In this document: piece by piece, positions 39,153 through 47,793 of the stretch
Position numbering within the stretch: the first letter of the stretch is position 1
Layout of the letters: every line of letters begins with the position of its first letter
Source: Pseudomonas viridiflava
GTDB taxonomy: Bacteria > Pseudomonadota > Gammaproteobacteria > Pseudomonadales > Pseudomonadaceae
Direction of reading: 5' to 3'
Length of the DNA: 64,000 nt
Assembly (NCBI RefSeq): GCF_900585905.1
Contig: NZ_UTVH01000001.1
Span: 124,001-188,000 of the forward strand
Notes under the pieces: model-generated
What the model saw: the letters and a program-made list of their open reading frames with translations, nothing else
Databases searched by the model: none
Told to the model about the DNA's origin: nothing
Made by a program: the position numbers and the translations under genes

Positions 39153-39229
39153 CGGGGTATAGCGCAGTCCGGTAGCGCGCCTGCTTTGGGAGCAGGATGT
39201 CAGGAGTTCGAATCCCCTTACCCCGACCA
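39153..39229 (+). tRNA. tRNA-Pro (TGG), copy 1
   Basis: 77 nt with encoded CCA. Acceptor CGGGGTA / TACCCCG, anticodon TGG in the loop TTTGGGA, T-loop AGTTCGAATCC. Identical to the copy at 39412. Confidence 0.97.
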
Positions 39230-39234
39230 TTTTT

Positions 39235-39310
39235 GGGTCGTTAGCTCAGTTGGTAGAGCAGTTGGCTTTTAACCAATTGGTCGTAGGTTCGAATCCCACA
39301 CGACCCACCA
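39235..39310 (+). tRNA. tRNA-Lys (TTT)
   Basis: 76 nt with encoded CCA. Acceptor GGGTCGT / ACGACCC, anticodon TTT in the loop CTTTTAA. It starts five bases after the first tRNA-Pro ends. Confidence 0.97.
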
Positions 39311-39411
39311 TTTTTGGCCTCGACAGCAATGTCGGGGCCGAATCTTACAGATTTGATGCCATTCGCATCACATCGCAGACGGCTGGTTGAGGCGTCTTTA
39401 AACAGTTTCAT

Positions 39412-39488
39412 CGGGGTATAGCGCAGTCCGGTAGCGCGCCTGCTTTGGGAGCAGGATGTCAGGAGTTCGAATCCCCTTACCCCGACCA
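39412..39488 (+). tRNA. tRNA-Pro (TGG), copy 2
   Basis: 77 nt, identical to the copy at 39153. The flanks differ on both sides, so only the gene itself is duplicated. It closes the operon. Confidence 0.97.
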
Positions 39489-39495
39489 TCTTCAC

Positions 39496-39540
39496 AAAAA
39501 AGCCTGATTTGAAGCCAAGTGCCTCAGATCGGGCTTTTTT
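39496..39540 (+). terminator. Terminator of the tRNA operon
   Basis: AAAAAAGCCTGAT pairs with ATCGGGCTTTTTT across a 19-base loop, with one G-U pair and a T-run, directly after the last tRNA. Confidence 0.88.
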
Positions 39541-39694
39541 GCGTCTTTAGGTTGAGTTGAAGCAGGTGCAGAAGCCTGCGAGCAAGCGATTAACGAGCCT
39601 GTCGACAGCTTTAAAATGGCAAGCCAATGGCAGCGCCTGTATTAATCAGCCATTTAACGTTTTTTTCATACCCGAAACCGGTATGATGCGCGCC

Positions 39695-39800
39695 TTCGTT
39701 GGGGAGTAACCTGCTTCTGAGCCTGCTCGGAAGCGTTCGTATCAACATTCTCGGCAACAGCCGTGGTGCGAACACCTTATTGGTTGGTGAGACTAGCGAC
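39695..39800 (+). promoter_or_regulatory. yybP-ykoY manganese riboswitch
   Basis: The hallmarks of the class are in order: GGGGAGTAAC (39701-39710), CAACATTCTCGGCAACAGCC (around 39744), CGTGGTGCGAACACC, and GAGACTAGCGAC (39789-39800). In the class Mn2+ binding between two adjoining loops turns expression of Mn exporters on. It lies directly upstream of mntP. TATGAT at 39682-39687 may be the -10 box. The rest of the gap back to 39541 shows no gene. Confidence 0.85.
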
Positions 39801-39814
39801 ATATCCATGCCAAG

Positions 39815-39857
39815 CGTCGGGCGTGTGGATGTGTCGTTGTCTTACAGCCCGACGGGA
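39815..39857 (+). promoter_or_regulatory. Hairpin next to the mntP ribosome site
   Basis: CGTCGGGC (39815-39822) pairs perfectly with GCCCGACG (39847-39854), and the stem ends on the GGGA that is the likely ribosome site of mntP. This could be the expression platform that hides the site when no Mn is bound. Confidence 0.55.
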
Positions 39858-39865
39858 CGTTAACC

Positions 39866-40435
39866 GTGAATCCGATTTCCCTTATCTTTCTGGCTCTGGC
39901 CATGTCTACCGACGCCTTTGCGGCGGCCATCGGCAAAGGCTCCAGCCTGCACAAACCACGCTTCACCGAAGCCTTGCGCACCGGTATGATCTTCGGGGTG
40001 ATCGAAGCCATCACCCCCATTATCGGTTGGGCCATCGGCAATGCCGCGACTCGTTTCGTTGCAAGCTGGGACCACTGGATTGCCTTTACCCTGCTGCTGA
40101 TCCTCGGCCTGCACATGATCTACAACGGTCTGAAGCATGACGATGACGACACGCCGCAGGAGAAGCCGGGTCAGCATTCATTCATGATTCTGGCGGTCAC
40201 TGCCTTCGCCACCAGCATTGATGCCCTGGCGGTAGGCGTGGGGCTGGCCTTTGTCGACGTGAATATCCTGGTGGCCGCCGCAGCCATCGGCCTGGCGACC
40301 ATGACCATGGTCACCCTTGGCGTGATGCTCGGCCGGATGCTGGGCACGATCGTTGGCAAACGTGCCGAGATCATTGGAGGCGTGGTGCTGATGATCGTTG
40401 GTGCGACCATTCTGTATGAGCATTTGTCGGCGTAA
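39866..40435 (+). CDS. mntP: Manganese efflux pump MntP
   Basis: 189 residues, six membrane segments in two related halves. The conserved aspartate motifs are [17 protein letters not shown] (about 8-24) and [16 protein letters not shown] (about 112-127). A hydrophilic His/Asp-rich loop ([16 protein letters not shown]) joins the halves. It exports Mn2+ across the inner membrane. The start is a GTG with GGGA upstream. The Mn riboswitch in front supports the function. Confidence 0.95.
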   Translation: MNPISLIFLALAMSTDAFAAAIGKGSSLHKPRFTEALRTGMIFGVIEAITPIIGWAIGNAATRFVASWDHWIAFTLLLILGLHMIYNGLKHDDDDTPQEKPGQHSFMILAVTAFATSIDALAVGVGLAFVDVNILVAAAAIGLATMTMVTLGVMLGRMLGTIVGKRAEIIGGVVLMIVGATILYEHLSA

Positions 40436-40466
40436 GAGGGCGCTGGTTGAACTGACCCCAAAATCC

Positions 40467-41275
40467 GTAAGAGCGCACGAGCAGCGCGAGGCCGCGATAG
40501 CGATTCGTCTGATGCACCGCCATCGCGGCCTCGCGCTGCTCGGACGCTCCTACAGCATGCCGCAGAGCCGTCGGCTGCCCCCGATCCTGTAGGAGCCCAG
40601 GAGCAGCGCGACTCGGCGATGGCGGCGTACCTGACAATCCGCCATCGCGGCCTCGCGCTGCTCGGGCGCTCCTACAGCATGCCGCAGAACATCGGCTGCC
40701 CTCGATCCTGTAGTAGCCCAGGAGTAGCGCGACTCGGCGATGGCGTTCTACCTGACCCACCGCTATCGCGGCCTCGCGCTGCTCGGGCGCTCCTACAGCA
40801 TGCCGCAGAACATCGGCTGTCCCCGATCCTGTAGGAGCCCAGGAGCAGCGCGACTCGGCGATGGCGGCGTACCTGACACACCGCCATCGCGGCCTCGCGC
40901 TGCTCGGGCGCTCCTACAGCATGCCGCAGAACATCGGCTGCCCTCGATCCTGTAGGAGCCCAGGAGCAGCGCGACTCGGCGATGGCGGCGTACCTGACAA
41001 ACCGCAATCCCGGCCTCGCGGTGCTCGTGCGCTCCTACAAGATGCCGCAGAACATCGGCTGCCCCCGATCCTGTAGGAGCCCAGGAGCAGCGCGACTCGG
41101 CGATGGCTGCGTACCTGACACACCGCCATCGCGGCCTCGCGCTGCTCGGGCGCTCCTACAGCATGCCGCAGAACATCGGCTGCCCCCGATCCTGTAGGAG
41201 CCCAGGAGCAGCGCGACTCGGCGATGGCGGCGTACCTGACACACCGCCATCGCGGCCTCATGCTCCTACAGGGGT
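40467..41275. repeat. 121-bp tandem repeat array of hairpin units
   Basis: Units begin GTAGGAGCCCAGGAGCAGCG at 40589, 40710, 40831, 40952, 41073 and 41194, exactly 121 bp apart. A diverged unit at 40467 starts the array and the last one is cut after about 80 bp. Each unit holds an inverted pair (left arm as above, right arm ending GCTCGGGCGCTCCTAC) and a linker CATGCCGCAGAACATCGGCT. Few substitutions separate the units. Because 121 is not a multiple of three, 71-codon frames appear in turn in all three frames; they are a by-product. The array fills the gap between convergent mntP and ndh. Confidence 0.92.
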
Positions 41276-41287
41276 CATGATCTTCGA

Positions 41288-42586
41288 TCAATGCAGTTTC
41301 ATTCTCGGCTCGGTGCCTTTGCCGATGCGGCTGCCGAGCATCAGCATCAGCGTGCGGAAGGTGCCGTACAACGCCATCTGGTGCATGCGGTACAACGACA
41401 CGTAAAACATCCGCGCCAGCCAGCCTTCGAGCATGACACTGCCGGTCAGGTTGCCCATCAGATTGCCCACGGCGGAGAATTTCGACAGCGAAATCAGCGA
41501 GCCGTAATCGGTGTATTTGTAGTCCGGCAGCGGTTTGCCTTCCATGCGCAGGCGCAGCGATTTGACCAGCAGCGACGCCTGCTGATGGGCGGCCTGGGCA
41601 CGGGGCGGGACGTTGCGGTCGGAGCCTTTCTGCGGGCAGGCCGCGCAATCGCCAAAGGCGAAAATGTTGTCGTCGCGGGTGGTCTGCAGCGTAGTGCGCA
41701 CTTGCAGCTGATTGATGCGGTTGGTTTCCAGGCCATCAATATCCTGCAGGAAGCCCGGCGCACGGATGCCCGCGGCCCAGACTTTGAGCTGCGCCGGGAT
41801 CACCTGACCGCTGCCGGTGATGAGTGAATCAGCCGTCACTTCGCTCACGGCAGCATTGGTCATGACCGTGACACCCAGTTTTTCCAGGGTCTTGTGCACC
41901 GGGCCGCCGATGCGCTCGGGCAGGGCAGGGAGCACCCGCGGACCGGCCTCGATCACTGTAATGCGCAGGTTTTCCGGCTTGATCTGGCCCAGACCGTAGG
42001 CCGCCAGCTCGTGAGCGGCATTGTGCAATTCAGCAGCAAGCTCGACCCCGGTCGCGCCTGCGCCGACGATCGCGACGGTGATTTCCCGACTGACATCCGT
42101 CTGACCGGCGTGGGCTCGCAAATAGTGGTTGAGCAACTGCTGGTGGAATTTCTCCGCCTGCTTGCGACTGTCCAGAAACAGGCAGTGCTCGGCGGCGCCC
42201 AGGGTATTGAAGTCATTGGTGGTGCTGCCGACCGCAATCACCAGGGAGTCATAGTCCAGGCTACGTTCCGGCACTAGCTCGGCGCCATTTTCGTCCAGGG
42301 AGGCCGACAGATGGATCTGGCGGTTGGCGCGATCCAGGCCGGTCATGCGGCCCAGCTGGAACTGGAAGTTGTTCCACTTGGCCTGGGCGACGTAGTTGAG
42401 CTCGTCCTCATAGGAGTTCAGCGAGCCGGCTGCCACCTCGTGCAGCAGCGGTTTCCAGATGTGAGTCAGATTGGCGTCAACCAGAATGACCGAAGCCTGG
42501 CCTTTTTTTCCGAGGGTCTTGCCCAGGCGGGTCGCCAGCTCAAGACCGCCGGCGCCGCCGCCAACGATGACAATACGATGAGTCAT
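41288..42586 (-). CDS. ndh: Type II NADH dehydrogenase
   Basis: 432 residues, single-subunit NADH:quinone oxidoreductase that does not pump protons. FAD motif IVIVGGGAGGLELATRLG (about 5-22), NADH motif VAIVGAGATGVELAAEL (about 172-188) and the FAD-contact FAFGDCAAC. The C-terminal part (LARMFYVSLYRMHQMALYG) is amphipathic and anchors the enzyme to the inner membrane. Full length. Confidence 0.93.
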   Translation of the reverse strand: MTHRIVIVGGGAGGLELATRLGKTLGKKGQASVILVDANLTHIWKPLLHEVAAGSLNSYEDELNYVAQAKWNNFQFQLGRMTGLDRANRQIHLSASLDENGAELVPERSLDYDSLVIAVGSTTNDFNTLGAAEHCLFLDSRKQAEKFHQQLLNHYLRAHAGQTDVSREITVAIVGAGATGVELAAELHNAAHELAAYGLGQIKPENLRITVIEAGPRVLPALPERIGGPVHKTLEKLGVTVMTNAAVSEVTADSLITGSGQVIPAQLKVWAAGIRAPGFLQDIDGLETNRINQLQVRTTLQTTRDDNIFAFGDCAACPQKGSDRNVPPRAQAAHQQASLLVKSLRLRMEGKPLPDYKYTDYGSLISLSKFSAVGNLMGNLTGSVMLEGWLARMFYVSLYRMHQMALYGTFRTLMLMLGSRIGKGTEPRMKLH

Positions 42587-42844
42587 AGGGATATCTCATA
42601 AGGTTTAGGGAATTCGGGGGGCGGGTCAGGCCGGGCGAGCGCGAGGCAGCTCATAGCGCCGGATGACTCGAAGGTGCGCAGGCAATACCCAGCAGCGCGT
42701 GCAGCGTCTACCCGGCCGGGGAGCTGCCGTGATCCAGAGGACCGGCGCTCGCCATCAGGCTCGGGTGATTGCGTGCAGGCTTCGACACAGGTTTGCGCTT
42801 CGGGTTTCAGCACGCGGGGCATTGAATCGCAAAAATAAAAGCCT

Positions 42845-43354
42845 TTACTCAATAATCAATTCAAGCGGTTCCACCTGCAGCGCATCGTCCAGGCGAATAA
42901 TGCCGCTTTGTAACACCCGCGCGGTGATTCCGCCATGGCCGCGTACTGCCTGAAAGGTGCCGTGCCCGAGCCGCTGTTCAAGTTTGGCGCAAGGCTGGCA
43001 CCAGCCGGTGGTTTCCAGAATGGCCTGGCCGACCCGGAAACGACGACCCTTGAGGCTGAACAGGTTGATCCCGCTGATCACCAGATTGCGGCGCAGGTCC
43101 TGGGGCACGATGGGATTGTCAGCCCCCCGGCCCAGTAATGAAGCCACCACCTGCAAATGTTCCCACTGGATCAGCGTGACTTGCCTGGCATTGCGCGGCC
43201 CCGGTCGGGCATGGTCACCGGTCAGCCCGGCTTCACGTCGCGCCTCCACCGCCAGCAGTTCGACCATCTCGCCGCGTGATTCGGGGCGGACGCCAATCCA
43301 GCGCACCTGGCCGGTCTGGGGCACATCGGCAAGCAGTTCCTGCAATGGGCTCAT
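42845..43354 (-). CDS. MOSC domain protein
   Basis: 169 residues. The MOSC pattern is clear: GLTGDHA near 43-49, DLRRNLVISGINLFSLKGRRF (in parts) and TGWCQPCAKLEQRLG with the conserved cysteine. MOSC domains of molybdenum cofactor sulfurases and YiiM-type enzymes carry sulfur or the cofactor. The substrate is unknown. ATGA overlap with the DUF1780 gene upstream shows translational coupling. No other Moco gene is in the window. Confidence 0.85.
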   Translation of the reverse strand: MSPLQELLADVPQTGQVRWIGVRPESRGEMVELLAVEARREAGLTGDHARPGPRNARQVTLIQWEHLQVVASLLGRGADNPIVPQDLRRNLVISGINLFSLKGRRFRVGQAILETTGWCQPCAKLEQRLGHGTFQAVRGHGGITARVLQSGIIRLDDALQVEPLELIIE

Positions 43355-43980
43355 AAGCTGATTCCTACATCAAAGACGACACTGCGACCGAGGTTGGTGC
43401 GCAGAAAATCCGGTGCGCCGGGGTGCGCAAACAGCACCCGGGCGAAGGTCGGCCCCACCAGCGACAGCGAGCGCCAGCCTTGGCGCAGGTATTCGGTGGG
43501 CGGCGGGAAATGACTGTTCAGGTCCAGCACTTCACGTTTGAGCGAGGTGAAAGCGATGATGTCCAGCTGACCCAGATCCAGGCCGCGCTCGTTGTAGTTG
43601 GCGGCTTTCTTGCGCAGGGTCGGCCCCAGGCGCTTGAGCAGATCGCTGGCCGGGATGCGCTTGGGCTTGGCTTCCCGGCGCACCAGTTGGCTCAGGGAAA
43701 ACGCGCCCCGACGCCGCGCCAGCTCCTCGCGCCATTCATCGTTGAGCCGACGGCCTTCATCGAGCACGAAAAACACCTCGAAACAGGCATCGCGAAACAG
43801 CACGTCTGGCGGTTCCTGCTCGGCGGCCGTGAAGTCTTCGTGACGATGGGGGATGTTCAGGCCTTGCAGCAGGCGCTGGCAAACCCAACGCTCACGCTCC
43901 CACTTGCGCGCATTGGAAAGAAACGCGTTGGCTTGTTCGGCCTGGATGGTGAGCAGGCGCAGGTAGTCGGAGTCATCCAT
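43351..43980 (-). CDS. DUF1780 protein, possible nuclease-fold
   Basis: 209 residues, no signal peptide or membrane segment. The ATG at 43980 gives MDDSDYLRLLTIQAEQANAF, the normal start for this family; the longer frame is not supported. PPDVLFRDACFEVFFVLDE has the PD...E spacing of PD-(D/E)xK nucleases, though the usual lysine is not obvious. A basic stretch (RREAKPKRIPASDLLKRLG) could touch nucleic acid. I recall the family described as a putative endonuclease, without proof of activity. It is coupled to the MOSC gene. Confidence 0.75.
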   Translation of the reverse strand: MDDSDYLRLLTIQAEQANAFLSNARKWERERWVCQRLLQGLNIPHRHEDFTAAEQEPPDVLFRDACFEVFFVLDEGRRLNDEWREELARRRGAFSLSQLVRREAKPKRIPASDLLKRLGPTLRKKAANYNERGLDLGQLDIIAFTSLKREVLDLNSHFPPPTEYLRQGWRSLSLVGPTFARVLFAHPGAPDFLRTNLGRSVVFDVGISL

Positions 43981-44148
43981 GGGGGCAAGCTTAGCGTTGT
44001 AATGGCTACAACTGGAAGACCGGAAAGGGGTTCTTTTTGGAGTGCGCGAAACCTGCTCCGATTTCAGGAATTTTGTGAGCCACTGGTCGATTGGCATCAG
44101 CATTCACAAGCTCCAGCGTTGCAACTGATACCTGCTGCGATGGATGTC

Positions 44149-44286
44149 GTAGGAGCGCGCTTGCCCGCGATAGCGTCAGTTCAGTTAGCGGATAGGCGAG
44201 CCTTGAAATCCAATCGCGGGTAAGCGCGCTCCTGCGGCGAGGCGGTTCCAGTGACACCGCTTCGCCAACAAGTTAGCTCCTGCAGG
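44149..44286. repeat. Two adjoining inverted repeats of different type
   Basis: 44149-44235 is a TTGCCCGCGAT-type element (GTAGGAGCGCGCTTGCCCGC to GGGTAAGCGCGCTCCTGC). 44237-44286 is a short GCGAGGCGGTTCC / CCGCTTCGCCAACAAG element ending AGCTCCTGCAGG. They share an edge. The 43981-44373 gap contains nothing else recognisable. Confidence 0.75.
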
Positions 44287-44373
44287 TCCATGTTTGCTGC
44301 CCAAACTTGCAGCCCCAAGCCTTCATCTGCTCTCATGCCCAGCCATTTGGTTGCACTCAGGAGAATTCCCGTT

Positions 44374-44841
44374 TTGAAACTCTGGCCTTTACTGTTACTG
44401 ATCCTGTTGCCGTTCACCGCCCAGGCGATTGAAGTGGGTGATTCTGTCCCGGCGTGGAGTCTGTTCGATCAGTTCGACGAGCCCTATCCGATGGACCCCC
44501 AGCAAACCCGGACGATTCTGGTCGCCAGCAGCATGAGCGCCGGCAAGATCATGGAGAAAGCATTGAAGGACAAACCCAAGGGTTTTCTGGAAGCGCGTGA
44601 CACTGTGTTCATCGCCGATATCCAGCCCATGCCGGCGATGATCACCAAGTTTTTTGCCGTGCCCAAGATGCGCAAGGTGTATTCGTATCGGGTTGCGCTG
44701 GATCGTGAAGCAGCCATCGCCCCAGGTTATGGCGGCGATCCGGCCAACGTCCAGTGGCTGCAGATCGAGGGTGGGAAACTGGTCAAGCGCCAGGAGTTTC
44801 ACGGTCCTGACGCCTTGCGCGAGGCGCTGGAGAAGCCCTGA
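44374..44841 (+). CDS. Small periplasmic protein with thioredoxin-like layout, no CxxC
   Basis: 155 residues from a TTG start with AGGAGA 9 bp upstream, giving the signal peptide MKLWPLLLLILLPFTAQA. Longer in-frame starts have no ribosome site and break the signal. The mature part opens with VGDSVPAWSLFDQFDEPYPM, the opening pattern of thioredoxin-like proteins, but the CxxC site is missing. It is often annotated as FAD/FMN-containing dehydrogenase, which the sequence does not support. Function unknown. Confidence 0.72.
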   Translation: MKLWPLLLLILLPFTAQAIEVGDSVPAWSLFDQFDEPYPMDPQQTRTILVASSMSAGKIMEKALKDKPKGFLEARDTVFIADIQPMPAMITKFFAVPKMRKVYSYRVALDREAAIAPGYGGDPANVQWLQIEGGKLVKRQEFHGPDALREALEKP

Positions 44842-44881
44842 GGAAGGGCGCAGCAAAGAATCGGTGTGCTACTCGATACCC

Positions 44882-45082
44882 TTAGTGACGTTCCGGAAAA
44901 TCGCCGGAAAAAAATTCGTCTTCGGCGTCCGGGCTGACCGGGATTGCGTGTTCTTCCGAGGCCCAGGCGCCCAGGTCAATCAGTTTGCAGCGGTCGGAGC
45001 AGAACGGCCGGGTCGGGCTGGCTGCGCTCCATTCCACAGGGGCGCCACAGGTTGGGCAATCGACGGTTGTAATAGGGCTCAT
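44882..45082 (-). CDS. yacG: DNA gyrase inhibitor YacG
   Basis: 66 residues. A zinc finger is formed by Cys9, Cys12, Cys28 and Cys32 (CPTC and CSDRC). The C-terminus is acidic. In E. coli YacG binds GyrB and blocks DNA binding. ATGA overlap with coaE; it ends the pilBCD-coaE-yacG operon. Confidence 0.93.
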   Translation of the reverse strand: MSPITTVDCPTCGAPVEWSAASPTRPFCSDRCKLIDLGAWASEEHAIPVSPDAEDEFFSGDFPERH

Positions 45083-45702
45083 GCTTGGCCTCCGGACAGG
45101 GTTAGATAGAAGTGATGCAGACGCTCGACCTCGCTCTTCAGCCAGGCAGTGTCGCGGTCATTGACCAGCACGTCGTCAGCTCGCTCAAGGCGCTGCTGGC
45201 GGCTGGCCTGGGCGCCAAGGATGGCCCGGACCTGTTCCTCACTGGCCTCATCGCGGGCCATGGTGCGCTGCACTTGCAATTGTTCCGGTACATCGATGAC
45301 CAGCACGCGGCGGGTGGTTTTCCACTGCCCGGATTCCACCAGCAGCGGCGACACCAGAATGGCGTAGGGCGAGCGCGCGCTGGCCAGGTCGCGCTGGATT
45401 TCCGTGGCAATCAGCGGGTGCAGCAGGGCTTCCAGCCAGCGCCGCTGTTCGGTGTCTTCAAAGATCAGCCCGCGCAGCGCGCCACGATCCAGGGTGCCGT
45501 CGGCGCGCAGCACGTTAGCGCCGAAGTGCTCGGCAATGGCGGCCAGCGCCGGGCGCCCGGGTTCGACTACCCAGCGCGCGGCATGGTCAGCATCCACCAC
45601 GTGAATACCGAGGTCGATGAAGCATTGTGCAGCCGCACTCTTGCCACTGCCGATGCCGCCGGTGAGGCCGAGAATCCAGGGGGTGTGAACGGGTTGGGTC
45701 AT
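45079..45702 (-). CDS. coaE: Dephospho-CoA kinase
   Basis: 207 residues, last step of CoA synthesis. P-loop [11 protein letters not shown] (about 12-22) and the LLVESG and [15 protein letters not shown] regions are conserved. The ATG at 45702 overlaps the pilD stop (ATGA), which decides the start over a longer open frame. The link pilD-coaE-yacG is common in gammaproteobacteria. Confidence 0.95.
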   Translation of the reverse strand: MTQPVHTPWILGLTGGIGSGKSAAAQCFIDLGIHVVDADHAARWVVEPGRPALAAIAEHFGANVLRADGTLDRGALRGLIFEDTEQRRWLEALLHPLIATEIQRDLASARSPYAILVSPLLVESGQWKTTRRVLVIDVPEQLQVQRTMARDEASEEQVRAILGAQASRQQRLERADDVLVNDRDTAWLKSEVERLHHFYLTLSGGQA

Positions 45703-46571
45703 CTGATGCCGGCAAATTGCAGATAGGAGTCGGTTATTTGACCACCCCAGAGCAATGCGATCCAGCCCGCAATGGCCAGATAAGGGCCGAAAGGGATCGG
45801 CGTGCTGCTTTCGGCCTTGCGCAGGCGCAGGGTAATCAGCCCGAGAATCGCCCCCACCAGCGAAGACAGCAGAATGGTCAGCGGCAGGATTTGCCAACCG
45901 CCCCAAGCGCCGAGCATGGCCAGCAATTTGAAATCGCCGTGGCCCATGCCTTCCTTGCCGGTGATCAGCTTGAACAGCCAGTACACCGACCACAACGTGA
46001 GGTAACCAACAACCGCGCCCCACAACGCGTCTTCAAGCGTGGTGAACAGCGCGAATGAATTGACGATCAGCCCCAGCCACAGCAGCGGCAACACCAGCGA
46101 GTCGGGCAGTAGCTGATGATCAACGTCGATCATGCTCATCCCCAGCAGGCCCCAGCTCAGTACCAGCATGGCCGCAGCGGGCCAGCCAAAACCGAAATGC
46201 CAGGCCACGTAGCCAGACAGCAGACCGCAGGCCAGTTCCACCAGCGGATAGCGTTTGCTGATAGGCGCCTTGCAGCTGGAGCACTTGCCGCCCAGCATCA
46301 GATAACTGAGCACCGGCAGGTTTTCCCAGGGCCGGATGCGGTGCGCGCAATGCGGGCAGCGGGAGTGCGGCAGGCTGAGGTTGAAGGTTTCGCCGACGGG
46401 TTCGGCGGGTAGCTCAAGCATCTCCCGGGACTGCGCGCGCCAGTCCCGTTCCATCATGATCGGCAGACGATAGATCAGCACGTTGAGAAAGCTGCCTACC
46501 AGCAGACCGAGAATCGTTGCGGCCGAAACAAAGGCCAGCGGAGCGCTGGCCAGGTAATCAAACAGCAACAT
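45699..46571 (-). CDS. pilD: Prepilin peptidase / N-methyltransferase PilD
   Basis: 290 residues, inner membrane with about eight segments. The catalytic aspartates are Asp149 ([12 protein letters not shown]) and Asp213 (GHGDFKLL). The zinc motif Cys72, Cys75, Cys97, Cys100 lies in the cytoplasmic N-terminal domain. It cuts the leader of PilA, the minor pilins and type II secretion pseudopilins, then methylates the new N-terminus. It follows pilC by two bases. Confidence 0.97.
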   Translation of the reverse strand: MLLFDYLASAPLAFVSAATILGLLVGSFLNVLIYRLPIMMERDWRAQSREMLELPAEPVGETFNLSLPHSRCPHCAHRIRPWENLPVLSYLMLGGKCSSCKAPISKRYPLVELACGLLSGYVAWHFGFGWPAAAMLVLSWGLLGMSMIDVDHQLLPDSLVLPLLWLGLIVNSFALFTTLEDALWGAVVGYLTLWSVYWLFKLITGKEGMGHGDFKLLAMLGAWGGWQILPLTILLSSLVGAILGLITLRLRKAESSTPIPFGPYLAIAGWIALLWGGQITDSYLQFAGIR

Positions 46572-46573
46572 TG

Positions 46574-47791
46574 TCAGACCGCGCCTCCCAGCTTGAAGAT
46601 GGGCAGATACATAGCGATCACTAGCCCGCCGACAATAACGCCTAGCACGCCCATGATTAGTGGCTCCATCAGACTGGTCAGGCTATCGACCATATTGTCG
46701 ACCTCAGTTTCGTAGTAGCTGGCGACCTTATCGAGCATGGCGTCCAACGCGCCGGACTCTTCGCCAATGGCCGTCATCTGAATCGCCAGGCTGGGGAATA
46801 TGCCGGTCGAACGCATGGAAAAATTCAGCTGCATGCCAGTGGAAACATCTTGCTTGACCTTGTTGATCGCCTCGCGGAACACCACGTTGCCAGCAGCGCC
46901 CGCCACTGAGTCCAGCGCTTCGACCAGCGGAACGCCTGCGGCGAAGGTAGTGGCCAGCGTTCGGGCGAAGCGTGCGACGGCCGACTTGTACAACAGCGGG
47001 CCGATCACCGGGATTTTCAACAAGGCGCGGTCCACCCGGTCGCGAAACTTCTGCGAGCTCTTATAGGTTCGTTTGAACAGATAAACCCCGACCGCCATGG
47101 CGCCGATGATCATCAGCCACCACGCCTGAACAAATTTTGACAGGCCGATCACCATCAGGGTGAAGGCGGGCAGCTCGGCGCCAAAGCCTGCAAAGATGTC
47201 CTGAAACTTGGGCACCACGTACAGCAGCATGATCCCGGACACCACGAATGCCATGAGCATGACCATGATCGGGTAGGTCATGGCTTTCTTTATCTTGGCC
47301 TTTAACGCTTCAGTTTTTTCCTTATAGGTCGCCACCCTTTCCAGCAGGGTTTCGAGTGCACCGGCCTGTTCACCAGCGTCCACCAGGCTGCAGTACAGAT
47401 CATCGAAATACTGCGGTTTTTGTCGCAGGGCGCTGGCAAAGGTATTGCCCGCTGCCACTTCCATTTTCACTTCTTCGATCATCGTGCGCATGTTGGGTTT
47501 TTCCGCACCCTCTATGATGATGTCAAACGACTGCAGCAACGGCACACCCGCTTTCATCATGGTCGCCATCTGACGCGAGAAGAAGGCGATGTCCAATGGC
47601 TTGATCTTTTTACCACTGCTGAAGATTGAAACCGCTTTCTTGCGCACTTTAGTGGGGTTGATGCCCTGCTTGCGCAACTGCGCCTTGACCAGGGCAGGGT
47701 TGTGCCCGGTCAATTCGCCGCTCATCTTCCCGCCCTTTTTGTCGGTGCCTTCCCACGTATAAACAGTGGCTTTAACCGCTTTAGTGGCCAT
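46574..47791 (-). CDS. pilC: Type IV pilus inner-membrane platform protein PilC
   Basis: 405 residues, GspF family. Two GspF domains (about 70-195 and 275-395) and three membrane segments. The motifs FFSRQMATMMKAGVPLLQSF and VARFARTLATTFAAGVPLVE mark the two repeats. It links PilB in the cytoplasm to pilin insertion. Two bases separate it from pilB. Confidence 0.96.
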   Translation of the reverse strand: MATKAVKATVYTWEGTDKKGGKMSGELTGHNPALVKAQLRKQGINPTKVRKKAVSIFSSGKKIKPLDIAFFSRQMATMMKAGVPLLQSFDIIIEGAEKPNMRTMIEEVKMEVAAGNTFASALRQKPQYFDDLYCSLVDAGEQAGALETLLERVATYKEKTEALKAKIKKAMTYPIMVMLMAFVVSGIMLLYVVPKFQDIFAGFGAELPAFTLMVIGLSKFVQAWWLMIIGAMAVGVYLFKRTYKSSQKFRDRVDRALLKIPVIGPLLYKSAVARFARTLATTFAAGVPLVEALDSVAGAAGNVVFREAINKVKQDVSTGMQLNFSMRSTGIFPSLAIQMTAIGEESGALDAMLDKVASYYETEVDNMVDSLTSLMEPLIMGVLGVIVGGLVIAMYLPIFKLGGAV

Positions 47792-47793
47792 GT

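Noticed and set aside
40619..41250. Series of 71-codon frames in the 121-bp array
   Set aside because: They recur because the unit repeats every 121 bp and shift frame each time; no start signal and no codon bias.
40467..41275. CRISPR array
   Set aside because: Units are uniform over their full 121 bp with no unique spacers, and no cas gene is present.
42583..42852. 89-codon minus-strand frame between ndh and the MOSC gene
   Set aside because: Overlaps both neighbours, starts with TTG, has no ribosome site or family likeness.
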